From Litoditis marina (Eukaryota > Nematoda > Chromadorea > Rhabditida > Rhabditidae): a stretch of 64,000 nt of DNA. Positions 33,022-45,670 of this stretch are shown here, piece by piece. Within the stretch, counting starts at the first letter, position 1. Each line of letters opens with the position of its first letter. A model generated the notes under the pieces. That model was not told where the DNA came from. It worked only from the letters and a program-made list of their open reading frames with translations, and made no database searches. A program made the translations under genes and the position numbers. Where the stretch lies: contig OZ038433.1 of assembly GCA_964036275.1 (NCBI GenBank), positions 27,697,485-27,761,484 on the forward strand, in the 5' to 3' direction.

Positions 33022-33261
33022 GAGAGAAAGAGAGAGAGAGAGAAAGAGAGACGAAAAAAGAAAACGCAGGAAATTTTGTATTGTTTATGTAAGCCCCACT
33101 GTTTCCATTTTCACTGTCTATGTGAGCCCACCGTTCCCATTTTCACTAATTATGTGAGCCCCACTGTTTCCATTGGGCTGTTGCTGGAAAATTATTTTTC
33201 ACCCCAGTAAATAAAGAGAGAGAGAGAGAGAGAGAGAAAACGAGAGCCAGAGAGAGCAAGG

Positions 33262-33760
33262 TTAAGCGCTCTATGTTAAGAAGAGGTGTCGCGCTCTATG
33301 TTAGGGAGAGATGTCGTACTCTATATTAAGAAGAGGTGTCGCGCTCTATGTTAGGGAGAGATGTCGTACTCTATATTAAGAAGAAGTGTCGCGCTCTATG
33401 TTAGGCAGAGATATCGTGCTCTGTTTTAGGCAGAGATATCGTGCTCTGTTTTAGGGAGAGATGTCGTACTCTATATTAAGAAGAGGTGTCGCGCTCTATG
33501 TTAGGGAGAGATGTCGTACTCTATATTAAGAAGAGGTGTCGCGCTCTATGTTAGGCGGAGATGTCGTACTCTATATTAAGAAGAGCTGTCGCGCTCTATG
33601 TTAGGGAGAGATGTCGTGCTCTATGTTAAGAAGAGGTGTCGCGCTCTATGTTAGGAAGATATGTCTCGCTCTATGTTAAGAAGAGGTGTCGCGCTCTATG
33701 TTAGGGAGAGATGTCGCGCTCTATGCTAGGGAGATATCGTTCTCTATCTTAGGAAGAGTG
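33262..33760 (+). repeat. 25-bp minisatellite, 50-bp dimer form
   Basis: Alternating GTCGCGCTCTATGTTAGGGA and GTCGTACTCTATATTAAGAA units, a clear two-monomer higher-order repeat. Confidence 0.88.
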
Positions 33761-33868
33761 TGGCGTTGTCAAAAACATGATACAAACGGTTGAGAAAAAT
33801 GTAGGTTCGGTGAATAGGGTGAAAAATATACAAATACTCCTAGAATCTCTCGCCTGCCCGAAATAAAA

Positions 33869-33912
33869 ACAAGGGAGGCGGAGGCGGCTTTAGCCGCCGG
33901 CGACCTTCCTTG
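33869..33912 (+). other. Helitron 3' hairpin 8
   Basis: GGCGGC/GCCGCC stem, ends CTTG; the base after is the T of the autonomous unit's TCC. Confidence 0.85.
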
Positions 33913-34612
33913 TCCACTATTATATTTGCGATTTTGCTTCACTATTGCACTTTTGGTCGAAAATGGGGTGAAGCAAGTGAGGCAAGCTGGGAAGCTGGGA
34001 GACGTGGGAGATACGTGCTTTCTGCTTTTCATTTTCAACTGGCTGTAGGATGGGAAGCGGTGGATCATCATTTTTATTTCCGATGAAAACGTCGGCGGTA
34101 GACTATACTAGAGGTAAATTGAATAGTCACGTGAAGATAACATTCTAATGTGGCCTTATAGGTTTCTGAGTCGTGCTGTGTTCAATATGTTTCATGTGCA
34201 ATCTAATGTGAATGTGCAAACAGTATACGGAGTGTTTATATCTGATGTCTAATGTTCATGAAATATGTATTGGATGTGAATTTCAGTGGTCCGAAAAACA
34301 TCTAATGAGGTGCACTTTGTCTTTTTTTTGAAGCAAGAGAAAGAAAAAGTTGCTCAACATAAACTGAAGAACCTGAGTGAAAATATGATATAGAACTTAT
34401 GTGGTTCGGGAACTCAGTGATCGGTTTGTTTTTGAATAAAAAAATCTATTTTCTATCATTCCTGATGAGTCAATAAGAAATGAAAACATGAAATGAAACT
34501 TGAAATTTAATGAAATGAAAGCTTCATATTTACGTTATCTGAAGAACCAGTTAGAAACAAAACATGAAACTATTATTTTGATCGGTTCGTTTTTAAAGGA
34601 AGAATAATTGAT

Positions 34613-34780
34613 ATGAATGAAGACTCAGTTAGTATCATATCTGAGTGTGGACAACCAATTGTGAAACCTTCAAAACTTAAGGAGCTGCTAAAAATGATCA
34701 TTTCCGGAAACCGTGTTCAACGTGATGACAGTGTTTATTATCCGGAAACATGTGGGAACATGTCATTATACCTGAATCTC
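34613..34780 (+). repeat. Duplicated segment, first copy
   Basis: Matches 35327-35545 with an internal deletion of about 60 bases. Starts ATGAATGAAGACTCAG in both. Confidence 0.8.
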
Positions 34781-35326
34781 CTGAATTACCTGAACCTGAT
34801 TTAAAAATATGAAATATAACTCATGTGGTTTGTTTCCTCTGTGATCTGTTTGTTTTGAATAAATTTTTTTAAAACTTCTCTGATTGTTGATGAGCTGATA
34901 ATTTTATGATTGATTGACGGATGATTTGAGATAAAATATGAAACTGACCTAAAATTTCTTTGGCCGATTTGGGTAACTCTGTGGCCTGTTCGTTTTTGAA
35001 TTTGAATGTTTTCTTTCTATAATTTTTTGTGAGTCAATACGAGATCAAACATAAACTGCAACTTGAAACGAGACGTTCCATGTCGTGCCGTTAATTTGCT
35101 TTACCTGAAGAACCAGTTTGAAACAACACAATAAACAATTTGATCTCTTGGATCGGTTCGTTTTTGAGCGAAGAACTTAAAATATGACGTAGAGTCACGT
35201 CTATTTATATATCCAAACGATTATATATCCAAAATAACTATTTATATATCCAAATTTCAAAAAAGCCAAACAAATGCTGTAGTCTCTGAGAGTCATAAAT
35301 ATATAAAAACTGATGGAATAATTGAT

Positions 35327-35494
35327 ATGAATGAAGACTCAGTTAGTATCACATCTGAGTGTGGACAACCAATTGTGAAACCTTCAAAACTTAATGAGCT
35401 GCTAAGAATGATCATTTCCGGAAACCGTGTTCAACGTGATGACAGTGTTTATTTTCCTATTAAACGATTTAAAGAAGAATCGGGATCTGATTAA
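35327..35494 (+). CDS. Short ORF upstream of the Rep/helicase gene
   Basis: 55 codons from ATG to TAA (begins MNEDSVSITSECGQPIVKPS, ends KEESGSD). The earlier copy at 34613 diverges after the first 40 codons. No family recognised. It could be an upstream reading frame or chance; the duplication of the coding part is the only argument for it. Confidence 0.25.
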   Translation: MNEDSVSITSECGQPIVKPSKLNELLRMIISGNRVQRDDSVYFPIKRFKEESGSD

Positions 35495-35535
35495 ACGTGA
35501 CAACACACAAAAACAGAATATCCGGAAACATGTGG

Positions 35536-35588
35536 GAAAATGTCATTATAAAAGACCCCCCGATTAGCAAATGAACCATAAACACACC
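35536..35588 (+). promoter_or_regulatory. TATA box of the Rep/helicase gene
   Basis: TATAAAAG at 35545-35552, about 37-44 bases before the first ATG of the gene at 35589, a spacing that would place transcription start just before that ATG. Confidence 0.45.
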
Positions 35589-37256
35589 ATGTCCATCAAG
35601 CATTTGATTTCTATTCTCACGCTCATGTCTAATGTATCCGGCAACGATCCACCATCAGAACCACCAGACATCCCTTCAGCTCCCTCTACCACCGCATCGA
35701 GGTAGTTTTTGTTCACAATCATACACACAGCTATCAGTAGGAACAGACAGCATACAACCATTAAATACTATTGTATATCGATTTTTTATAAGGACATCAA
35801 TCGAGGTACCGAGTGGAAGTGGTGGAACGACCACCAATGGCATCAGATTGCCAACACAACAGGTGGAACACATGGGCAACAACCCAATCGATACCGGAAG
35901 TTTGGAAACACCTCGAGAGCGTAAATCGAGGTTACAGAGAGAGAGAAGAGAGAGGTAAATAGTTTTCGATCACGAATTAGTTAAAATGTTCGAGTTGTGT
36001 GTGTCATCCATCCTGTTTCAGGGAGAGATCAGCTAGAAGACAATTAGTTCCTACCGAGCCAGTTATGGTACCAGCTGCCATAAATTTGTCGTAAGTTCTT
36101 AATCTGCCAGAATTATACAGCAATAAATACTGATTACGGTGTGTTTATTCTGAAGCGATATTACACAATATTACTGAAGCGATAATACACAATACACAAT
36201 GCTCACGCCAACCAGCTATGTTTGTAGTTTGATTCCGTTGTTTTTCGGTCAAAATTGGTAAATTTGGTTGTGAACTAAGTTTAAAGTACAACTCAGTCAC
36301 TGGAATTTCGTTAATATAGCCACAATCAACCTGTGAATGACTACGGAAAATGTTTGCAATACAACCATGAAATAAATATTGTATATCGTTTTTTTATAAG
36401 GACATCAATCGAGGTACCGAGTGGAAGTGGTGGAACGACCACCAATGACATCAGATTGCCAACACAACAGGTGGAACACATGGGCAACAACCCAATCGAT
36501 ACCGGAAGTTCGGAAACTCCTCTACAGCGTGAATCGAGGTCACAGAGAGAGAGAAGAGAGAGGTAAATAGTTTTCGATCACGAATTAGTTAAAATTTTCG
36601 AGTTGTGTGTCATCCATCCTGTTTCAGGGAGAGATCAGCTAGAAGACAATTAATTCCTACCGAGCCAGTTATGGTACCAGCTGCCATGAATTTGTCGTAA
36701 GTTTTTAATATACCAAAACTATATATCAATTGATACTCTAGGGCTCATCTTCAAAAAGAGAATGAATACTCATATTCAAATTGATCACACACGTTGATTC
36801 TTAGACCACATATGATATTGTCCAAAATAGTGAACTCACGATATAGTTTACAACGTACATACATTGTTTTTCCATTATCATGGCTTTAGGGATAGTATGG
36901 AAGGAGCTGAACGTTTGGTTGCGACTTCCCGGCACGTGAATCAGCCATTTATAATGCAAGCTACAAACCAGACAATGTTACCAGTGGAACTAGAACGGGC
37001 TCAGGCTACAACTGCATCAGAAATGAACAGCGGAAGGTAGGGCTGACTTAAGACATTAGTTAGAATAACAAGAGTATTATCATAGTTAGTTGTTCATTGT
37101 GGTCTACATCATTTACAGAAAACCGAATGTTCGTCGAGAGAATTCCCCGGATTCAAGATCAAGGAGTAGAATTTCTGAGAATGAGATGGATAATACAGAT
37201 ATTATGGAAACAGACAGAGAAAGAGCGGCACGCCTCAAGAGAATGCGCAGAAGCAG
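35589..37256 (+). CDS. Rep/helicase gene, N-terminal exons
   Basis: Inferred exons 35589-35701, 35793-35954, 36022-36090, 36401-36562, 36628-36696, 36890-37036 and 37119-37256. All begin after a YAG or TTTCAG-type site, end before GT, and share intron phase 2. The start is the ATG at 35589 (MSIKHLISILTLMS). The pair 35793-36090 is repeated at 36401-36696, a 607-bp tandem duplication including the introns. The encoded stretch ETPRERKSRLQRERRERSAR and the later ETDRERAARLKRMRRSR are arginine-rich repeats of the 23-residue STPR type, likely DNA-binding. The gene continues at 38061. Confidence 0.65.
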
Positions 37257-37274
37257 GTGGGTGCAAATTTGTTC

Positions 37275-37970
37275 AAACTACAACATCTCATAAGTAATGT
37301 TCTATATCATTTCTTTCCCAAATCATTTTACAACATTTTCGATAAGTATTCTCTCTTTATAACAACCTTCGATATAATATTAGTAAATGTTCAAAAACTC
37401 AAAAACTCATGTGTAAAAAACTCAGTTCAAACTACAACATCTCATAAGTAAAAAGCCTCTCATGTTCTAAATCATTTCTTCTCCAAATTAATCTACAATG
37501 ACTTTATTAAGTTTTCTCTCTTCATAACATCCTTCGATATAACATTAGTAAATATTCAAAAACTCCAAAACTCATGTGTAGAACAGTTCAAACTACAACA
37601 CCTGATAAGTAAAAAGCCTCTCATGTTCTATATCATTTCTTCTCCAAATTAATCTACAATTACTTTATTGAGTTTTCCCTCTTTGTAACGTCCTTCGATA
37701 TAATATTAGTAAATGTTCAAAAACTCAAAAACTCATGTGTAGAACAGTTCAAACTACAACACCTGATAAGTAAAAAGCCTCTCATGTTTTAAATAATTTC
37801 TTCTTCAAATTGATCTACAATTACTTTAATGAGTTCTCTCTCTTCATAACATCCTTCAATCTAACATTAGTAAATATTCGAAAACTTAAAAAATAATGTG
37901 TACAACAGTTCAAACTACAACATCTTAGAATGAAAAACCCTCTCATGTTCTTCTTTTCTCACACTTTTCG
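37275..37970 (+). repeat. 160-bp tandem repeat within an intron
   Basis: Four to five copies starting TTCAAACTACAACA, at 37275, 37428, 37588, 37748 and 37911; a relic is found in the intron at 40743-41083. Confidence 0.85.
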
Positions 37971-38060
37971 GTTTCTTCTCACTTCACAGAGCACTTCAAG
38001 CTGATTGAACATCAGTAAGTTAAGCGAAAGAAGAAAAACCAAAATATAAGTATCGTTCAG

Positions 38061-38548
38061 GGAAACAAGTGAACAACGAGGTAGACGGGTGGCTCTAAAT
38101 GCAGAGCGGACAGCGGCAGCACGTCAAACGTAAGTTAAATATCATTTTCTACAAGTACTCTTCCTTTCTTACACTTTTCGGTCTCTTATCACTTCACAGA
38201 GCACTTCAAACTAATTAAACTTAAAAAGTGAATCGAAAGAAGGAAAACCGAAATATAAGTATTTTTCAGGGAAATAAGTGAAGACAGAGGCAGACGACTA
38301 GCTTTGGATGCACAGCGTACAGCGGCAGCACGTCAAACGTAAGTTGAACATAATTTTCTATAACTGATTATCCTTTCTCACACCTTTCGGTCTCTTCTCA
38401 TTTCACAGAGCGCTTTAAAGTAAATGAACGTTAGCAAGTGAACCAAAAGAAGCAAGACCGGAATAAAAGTATTTTTCAGGGAAACAAGTGAAGACAGAGA
38501 CAGACGACTAGCTTTGGATGCACAGCGTACAGCGGCAGCACGTCAAAC
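38061..38548 (+). CDS. Three tandem 69-bp exons, one STPR repeat each
   Basis: Exons 38061-38129, 38270-38338 and 38480-38548, each exactly 69 bases and bounded by TTTTCAG or TTCAG and GTAAGTT. Each codes one 23-residue unit, first one ETSEQRGRRVALNAERTAAA plus RQT. Exon plus intron repeats every 209-210 bases, so the copies arose by tandem duplication. Phase 2 on both sides keeps the frame whatever the number of copies. The motif matches the score-and-three peptide repeat known from DNA-binding proteins and from Helitron-like N-termini; family naming from memory. Confidence 0.75.
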
Positions 38549-38688
38549 GTAAGTTGAATGCATGTTCAATATCTTGATTATATTCTTTATCTGATGTTCT
38601 TTCAATATGTTGTAGTGTTCACTTATTTTCTGGAGTAGTTGTTCAAAAATGTTCAATGAGTATAGTTGTCACAAATGGTCTAATTTAG

Positions 38689-41600
38689 GAACCCAGAAGC
38701 TCAAGCTGCCAGGCGATTTCAGGAGAGACTCCGTCACAGAGCTTGGAATGTTGCCCCACTGGATGTCCCTCTCGGTTTCCTAACCACATTTGTGCCCGAA
38801 AACTACCTGGGACTCATGACAGTCATTTGTGCGGCATGTGGAGCTCGCTACTTTGCAGGTAGAGTAATCACGTTCGCTATCTCCACTACGTTTCGTTCCA
38901 TACGTGTTTCGTTCCCAAATGTGTTGCCCACTTTATCTTATACCTTACTAAATTAGTCTTTTCTAGGCGAGGCCAACCCAAAAAACGGCACGTACAACAT
39001 CTGCTGCAACTTTGGTGGCCTAGAGTTTGATCACTTCTCAAACTTTCCCGATCAACTGAAATCCTTGATGATAGGATCAAACACATCAAGTACAAACTTC
39101 CGAGAGAACATCCGCAACTACAACAGTTCCATGGCCATGGCATCCATGGGGGCGCAACTCGCTGTCCCCCCGGGTCGAGGACCTTACTGTTTCCGAGTAC
39201 ATGGTCAAGTCTACCACTTCGTGGGCCCCTTGGAACCTGCCGTGGGCACGAGTCCCTCATTTGGTCAAATCTACGTGCTAGATACCCAGGCAGCAGCTGA
39301 CGAAAGGATGGGAAAATCGTTCAATTCCAAATGCAACGCAGCTACAATGAAGTTCTTCAGCGACTTGATTTTACAAGTAAACCCATATGCTCAATCTTTC
39401 AAGATGATGTACAAAGTCGCATTAGAAGAGGAACAAAAGGCCGTTGCACTGAATCTCCCTCGCCCAACAATTCGGATGATGTTTGATGTGGATCAATCTC
39501 TGGACCAACGACGGTACAACGTGCCCGCTTCCAATGAGGTAACCACATTCCAAACTCTCAATGTGTGAATTGAAAGCTTTCTGAAAAGTATTTAGTGTGA
39601 CAAATGATGATTCTCAAAAAGCACTGCAAATAACTTGCACACTACAGTAACTACATCAAAACTGAAAGACAATCAAACTATAGTGGATGCCAAATTTGAA
39701 AAATTTTGCGTTATTGAAGTAGATACACCCATAAGTTTCGGAAACTAAGACATGTCTGCGTAAACAGCGGAGAGTGAGAAATACAGTACCCTTCCGCCTT
39801 TCTGTTGGCGACGACTATACGAACCCATCGGAACTCGATAACCTAAAATTAAACGGAAACTCAAATGATTTTTTTTTCCACAGTCTAACACTTAACTTCT
39901 GCGATATTCCGTATGAACTTGATGGAAGTGTTTATAGGTTGCTATGGTTTTTGTTGGAGAGGACAACGATGTACCTCCCACGAGAAGCATAGCGCTTCAT
40001 CTGACTGGAGGAGGCCTACAGAAGATCAGAGATATTGACAAGTTGTGCGATCCACTCTGTTATCCTATTTTTTTCCCTACTGGCACTCCTGGATGGCACC
40101 CTGACCTGACTAGAGCTACAAATGATGCTACACGACGCCGAACAAGAATCAGCCAAAGACAATACTACTCATACCTGTTATCTGTTAGAAATGCGTTCAA
40201 TCCTCTGCTACACGGTTGCAAACTTCTTCAGCAGTTTGTGGTGGACGCTTGGGTTAAGATAGAGCAGAATCGTCTCAATTTCGCCCGCACTCATCAAGCG
40301 GAACTTCGTTCGGATACATATCAGTCGCTTCTAGACCATGTGAACACAGGGGTCGACAGCACGGTTCCTGGAGCACGCATTATTTTACCGTCGTCTTTCA
40401 CTGGCACTCCCAGGAACATGCAGCAGGGATATCAGGATGCTATGAGCATTGTTACAAAATACGGAAAGCCAACCTATTTTCTAACTGTAACCTGTGATCC
40501 GAGATGGAAGGAAATAGTTGAAAATCTTTTGCCGCACCAAACCGCTTCTGATAGACCGGATTTAATTGCGAGGGTGTTCAATTTGAAACTAAAAGCCCTG
40601 TTCGATGACCTCCTAAAGAATCATGTTCTCGGTGAAGTAGCCGCCTACATCAGTGTGGTGGAATGGCAGAAACGTGGCTTACCACATTGCCACATGCTCA
40701 TCACCATGAAGCCGAATTTCAAACCTGTCACACCAGAGCAAGGTGAATACTTTTCATTTGCGTTTTGCGACTGCATCCAAGTTTGTTAAACTATTTGAAG
40801 AGAACGAAAAACTTTTATCATTCCATAATTCATTTCAATTATTATCAATTTGTGTAATCTTTTCCTCGCATCTTTCAAAAACTCTGATAAATACATATGA
40901 AAAACTGCTGTGTAGGAGAGTTCAAACTACATCGCAAGATCTAAAAACTTATCTCACTTCCTAATTTGCGTTTTGCGACTGCATTCAAATTCGTTAAGAT
41001 GATCGAAGGGATCGAAAAACGTTTTCAGGAGTTTTGTGCCATTGTCTTAATTTTCTTTTATGAACTATACCTACTACTTTCAGTTGACAAGGTGATCAGG
41101 GCGTTCCTCCCAGATCCAGTCACCGAGCCTGAATTGTTCGAGATAATTTCCACAGCCATGATTCACAAAAATTGTGGAGTCCACAACCCAACGGCGCCGT
41201 GCATTAGAGACGGGGTGTGCTCGAAAGAATATCCAAAAAGGCACCAAGAACATACTCTGCTGGACGACGACGCGTTCCCTCTCTATCAACGACCAGATAA
41301 TGGAAGAACCGTGAAAATTGGGAACACAGTACGTTGATCAATTTTTAGTCTGAATCAAATTTTTTAGCATCAGAACGAAACGAAACAAAAAGCACTCAGG
41401 CGAACATCTTGCGAAAATGTAGCGATCTATTTACTTTCAGGTCTACGATAACCGTTGGGTTGTGCCCCATAATGCCTACCTCTGTTTGCGCTACAAAGCT
41501 CACATAAACTTGGAGATTTGCAGCATGCTTCATGCTGTCAAATATCTCTTCAAGTATGTGTATAAAGGTAATGACCGAGCAGCATTGCGAATGAAACAAG

Positions 41601-42178
41601 TAGAGCAGGCGGCCAACGGTCAACCTATTGATGAGATCAAGGCCCATTTGGACACACGGTACATCTGCGCTCCGGAAGCGATCCATAGAATGTTTGAATT
41701 CGATGTGCAACGAAAATCTGATGTGGTCTACCGTCTGCAGGTTAGTTATGAAAGTTCAATCCTAGAGCTAAAATAGCAAACTCAGTGCAATCATGTTGAA
41801 TTTTACCGATTCAGACGGTGGGAAGCAATCTCGATGCGCAGTTTTCAGGTACATTTGCCTGAACAACAAACCGTGGTGTTCCAAGACGGTACTTTGACGA
41901 ACGCCCTTCAACGTGCTGAAACTAAACTGACCACCTTGACTGCATGGTTAGTTAATGAAAGCTTGAAATTTTAGTTGAATAGTGTAATACTCAAACATAC
42001 ATATGAATTGAGCCAATTTTAATGACTCTTCACTGTTTTTAGCCGTTTCAGAATTTTTTTTCTGTTTTGCAGGTTCAAAATGAACAGAGAGTACGATCCA
42101 TCGGTTGCCGACGCCTCTCATACAGATCCGAGAAACATTCTCTATATAAACTTCCCGGAGTACTTCACGTTTGTCAAG
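38689..42178 (+). CDS. Helitron Rep region: zinc finger, N domain, HUH nuclease
   Basis: Exons 38689-38859, 38967-39538, 39938-40742, 41084-41328, 41441-41740, 41849-41946 and 42073-42178. A zinc finger spans the first intron (CAACGARYFAG, then CCNFGG). The Helitron_like_N domain follows (FRVHGQVYHFVGPLEP, FGQIYVLD). Rep motifs are YFLTVTCDPRW, the metal-binding HUH as LPHCHML, and two tyrosines in KYLFKYVYKGND that would cut and hold the DNA strand. RYICAPEAIHRMFEFD and VHLPEQQTVVF complete the conserved order, joined across introns in frame. Rep nicks and rejoins single-stranded DNA in rolling-circle transposition. I see no break in this part. Confidence 0.85.
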
Positions 42179-42242
42179 GTTCGTGCTTAAATGCATGGTT
42201 TGATTCATTCGTGATTTCCTTTATAAAATTGCGCAACTTCAG

Positions 42243-44681
42243 GCGACCGGTATTTGGAAAATCCGTGAGCGTGGAATTCGGCAAATTGGGCGGATGTATA
42301 TGGCCAGTCCAAAGGACAGAGAACGGTACTGCCTCCGTTTGTTGCTTTTGACGCGGAAGGGAATGACGTCATTCGAAGAGCTCCGAACATGTGACGGGCG
42401 CGTTCTACCCAGTTTTGCTGCAGCCGCCAAGGAAATGGGCTTACTCAGAGATGAAGCTCACTTCGACCGTACCATGATGGAAGCGGTTGTGTTTGGGATG
42501 CCCGCTGAGCTTCGTTCCTTATTCGCTGCCCTTCTAGCTTTTTCCGATGTATCAGATGCACCTACACTTTGGGAGAAGTTTCGAAATGACCTATCAGAAG
42601 ATTACGTTCATCGAGGTGATAATTTCCTATATTTCCGCTGCGTGATTTCTGATTAGTCTTTGTTAACTCCTGAGTACCTGTAGAAAGTGATTGGGTGGTG
42701 TGTACAAAGATAAATCTGTACTTATCGTAATATTTCAGGGTGTACGAGAAACGATTCCATAATACATGCTTATTTCGACATTCTCGAAAGTGCTCTGTGT
42801 ATGGGAATTGATCTGAGAAGCCATATTCCTCCACCTGCCCCATGTCGACCTCAGAGTGCTTCTACATTTGTCACTGCTATTGATCATGCAAACATTGGCT
42901 CAGAAATGTATGCAAAACTGAATGTGAAACAAAAGGAGGCGGCAGATCATATACTCAAACCTCCCCTTCCAAACCAACCTTCCTGTTTCTTTGTCGATGG
43001 ACCCGGTGGTAGTGGGAAAACCTTTCTGTACAACTGTCTCTATCATAAGCTGCTTGGGGATGGAAAAAATATGGCGTGTGTTGCTTGGACAGGAATTGCC
43101 GCCAATTTACTACCAGGTGGAAGAACTCTCCATTCGCTCTTCAAACTATCAATTCCACAAGCTAACAAGATTAGTACTATCAAAAACCAATCCAAGGAAG
43201 CCCAACTTCTACGTGACACTTCAGTGTTCGTGATCGATGAGTGCAGCATGATACCGCGGTGGTCTCTCGACGCAATAGATCGTTTACTACGTGATACAAT
43301 GGCAAATGATGTTCCTTTCGGTGGAAAGACAATGGTCCTCGGAGGAGACTTTCGTCAAGTGAGCACAATCTTTAATCTAAATTGATGAGTTGACTGATTT
43401 GGAGAAGTTTCCCACTTCGAGTAGTTAAAAGGATTCATAAAGACAAGATTTTTTTCTTCGAGGACACTTATAGTTAAACTTTTACAGGTTCTTCCTGTTG
43501 TCGAGAGAGGTCGCGGCTCTGATGCGGTAGAAGCATGTTTGAAGAATTCAGCTCTCTTTCCACTTTTCCGCAAATTGAGCCTGTTACAAAACATGAGAGT
43601 TTCTCCGACATCCACCAATTGGTCTTCACTTTTATGATCAATTGGAAACGGTACAAAGGAGGAGGATGAAACCGGATGTATCAGCATTCCTCAATCTATG
43701 ATCTCAAGCGGAGATCTGATTACGGAAACGTTCAACAACAATTTCAATGATCCGGATTTCAATGATTCAATGATTTCGCAGAGCGCGCTATCTTGGCGCC
43801 CAAAAATATCGATGTTAATGAGATGAATAGCACAGTCCTGCAAAAACTCACGGGACGGTTGGGAGTTTTCCGAAGCATTGACGAAGTGGACACTGAAGAT
43901 CCAGATGACGTCATCAACTTCCCAGTCGAGTTTCTCAACAAGCAGAATCCATCCGGCTCCCCTCCCCACCTTCTTACTCTTAAGGTAAATGCTCAATAAC
44001 TTTATTGGTCATGTTTCTGTATGTTATGATACTTCGCATTTTTAGACCGTGACTCTTATTTCAGATTGGCGCGGTCATCATGCTCTTGCGGAACCTCGAT
44101 GTTTCAAAAGGCCTCTGCAACGGCACGAGATTGATCGTAGTTGACTTCAGTGGCCGGATTCTCCAGTGTAAATTCATCAGTGGAGAGCGCAAAGGAACAG
44201 TTGTCTTTATTCCTCGGATCGACAATTTCACGGAGAAAGGTATGTAAGCACCATAAAACTTCCAGTAAAATTCAACCAAAAAGTCCAACCACAAACGGAA
44301 ATACTACTTCAAAGTTGGTTGTTCGGTTGAACAAAGATCTTTCCTATTGTTAACATTGATAAGACAAATCATATTCATATGGAACAAGAAAAAATGTATG
44401 TTTCAAATACAAACTCAAGCGTAAAACGACAACACAAGCAAACAATTATAGGTCTGCCATTCCGATTACGTCGTCGACAGTTTCCTGTACGTTTGGCCTT
44501 TGCCATGACTGTCAACAAGTCACGACAATCCTTGACTCACGTTGGTCTGTATCTACCCAAGCCTGTATTTGGCCATGGTCAATTATATGTGGCATTATCG
44601 AGAGCGCGGAGTATGGAGGGTGTGAAGATCCTATCGAACAAGGATATGATCAAGAATATTGTGGAAAAATCCGTTCTGTGA
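42243..44681 (+). pseudogene. Helitron PIF1-type helicase region, broken
   Basis: Exons 42243-42615, 42739-43358, 43488-43984, 44065-44239 and 44452-44681. Visible motifs: GPGGSGKT (Walker A), AWTGIAANLL, VIDECSM (Walker B) and VLGGDFRQ, then LLRNLDVSKGLCNGTRL, FAMTVNKS and GQLYVALSRA (motif VI). Damage: in-frame TGA at 43635-43637 just before SIGNG; a frameshift near 43745-43780 around a duplicated TTTCAATGAT; and NKSRQSL where the family has SQGQ, a one-codon loss in the DNA-contact motif. The helicase would unwind the donor strand for Rep. TGA at 44679 is the natural stop, 210 bases before the 3' hairpin. Confidence 0.85.
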
Positions 44682-44904
44682 CTCTTCATGTTTTGTCAAG
44701 TTATAAATATTATGAAATTACGCTATTGGTGGTGTAATGGAAAAAACTATGAAAATTCGTACCTCAACTGGGAAATGTTCCATGTACAAATCTTACGTGG
44801 CCAAAATCCTGTCACAACGGTTTAGCTTCCTTGCATCAAATCCGACACTGAATTATCTATTTCTCCTAATTTTATTGTTATAATCTTTAATAGGCCTAGA
44901 CTCA

Positions 44905-44945
44905 TCAAGGGAGGGACCCGGGCGTAGCCCGGGGTACCTTCCTTG
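44905..44945 (+). other. Helitron 3' hairpin 9 (autonomous unit)
   Basis: CCCGGGC/GCCCGGG stem with GTA loop, then CCTTCCTTG; the next base starts another TCC head. Confidence 0.88.
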
Positions 44946-45164
44946 TCCTTTATATAATTGGCTTACTTGGTCTGTCTGTCTGTCTGTCTGGACGAAGCAA
45001 AGCTTTTTGGTCGAGAAATAGGGATTTGATGCACTTTGTAGTTGTAGAAGAAAAAATACGCGGAGAGACGTGTAACTGGCTGCTTTTCATTTTCAATCCT
45101 ACTGAAATCGGCTGTTGCTGGAATTTGAATTTGGCAACAGAAACTTCCGCGGCAACAGAAACTT

Positions 45165-45560
45165 ATGTTTAGGGAAAATCTAGCGCCTAATGTTAAAGAG
45201 AACTTCCTCGACCTATGTTAAGAACCTACCGCGCTCTATGTTGAGCAGAAGTCCAGCGCTCTATGTTAAGGAGAACTGTCGCACTCTATGTTAAAGAGTC
45301 CTCTCGCGCTCTATGTTAAGGAAACCTTCTGCGCCCTATGTTAAGAACCTATCGCGGTCTATGTTCAAAGGAAGTCCAGCTCTCTATGTTATAGAGTCCT
45401 CTCGCGTTCTATGTTAGGGGAAAATCTAGCGCCCTATGTTGAGGAAAACAACCGCGCTCTATTTTAAGGAAAAATCAAGCGCCCTATGTTAAAGAAAACT
45501 TGGGCGCCCTATGTTGAGGAGACCTTTCGCGCTCTATGTGAAGGGAATTTCGCGCTCACC
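45165..45560 (+). repeat. 25-bp minisatellite array
   Basis: Degenerate members of the CGCGCTCTATGTTA family. Confidence 0.8.
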
Positions 45561-45607
45561 GTGCAACAATGAATATGAACAAAAAAGGTAGAGGAAAGAA
45601 GGGGAAA

Positions 45608-45645
<38 letters not shown>

Positions 45646-45670
45646 AGAAGCTGTCGCCAGCCTAGACTCA

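Larger units (their letters stand above)
32550..33912 (+). mobile_element. Helitron unit 5 of chain 2
   Basis: Head TCCTATTCTATATTTCGC, GA run 32965-33052, three worn 33-bp repeats (33085-33175), GA run 33208-33242, 25-bp array 33262-33760 and a hairpin ending CTTG at 33912. Confidence 0.85.
33913..44945 (+). mobile_element. Autonomous-type Helitron, 11.0 kb
   Basis: Bounded by the same signals as the passenger units: head TCCACTATTATATTTGCG at 33913 (TGCACTTTTGGTCGAAAATG, GAGACGTGGGAG) and a 3' hairpin with a CCCGGGC stem ending CTTG at 44945. Between them lies the Rep/helicase gene on the plus strand. The gene is damaged, so this copy is the former master or a recent relative of it. The 5' part (34100-35300) is AT-rich with repeated GATCGGTTCGTTTTTGA phrases and no gene. 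Confidence 0.85.

Noticed and set aside
39774..39992. Separate 72-codon ORF
   Set aside because: It spans an intron of the Helitron gene; the exon begins at 39938 in a different frame, with VAMVFVGED.
44905..44945. CTAG (CTRR) on the minus strand beside the hairpin as the Helitron 3' end
   Set aside because: The same CTAGACTCATCAAGG occurs in only three of ten tails. The empty site at 23330 places the border at CTTG|T on the plus strand, in agreement with the gene's orientation.
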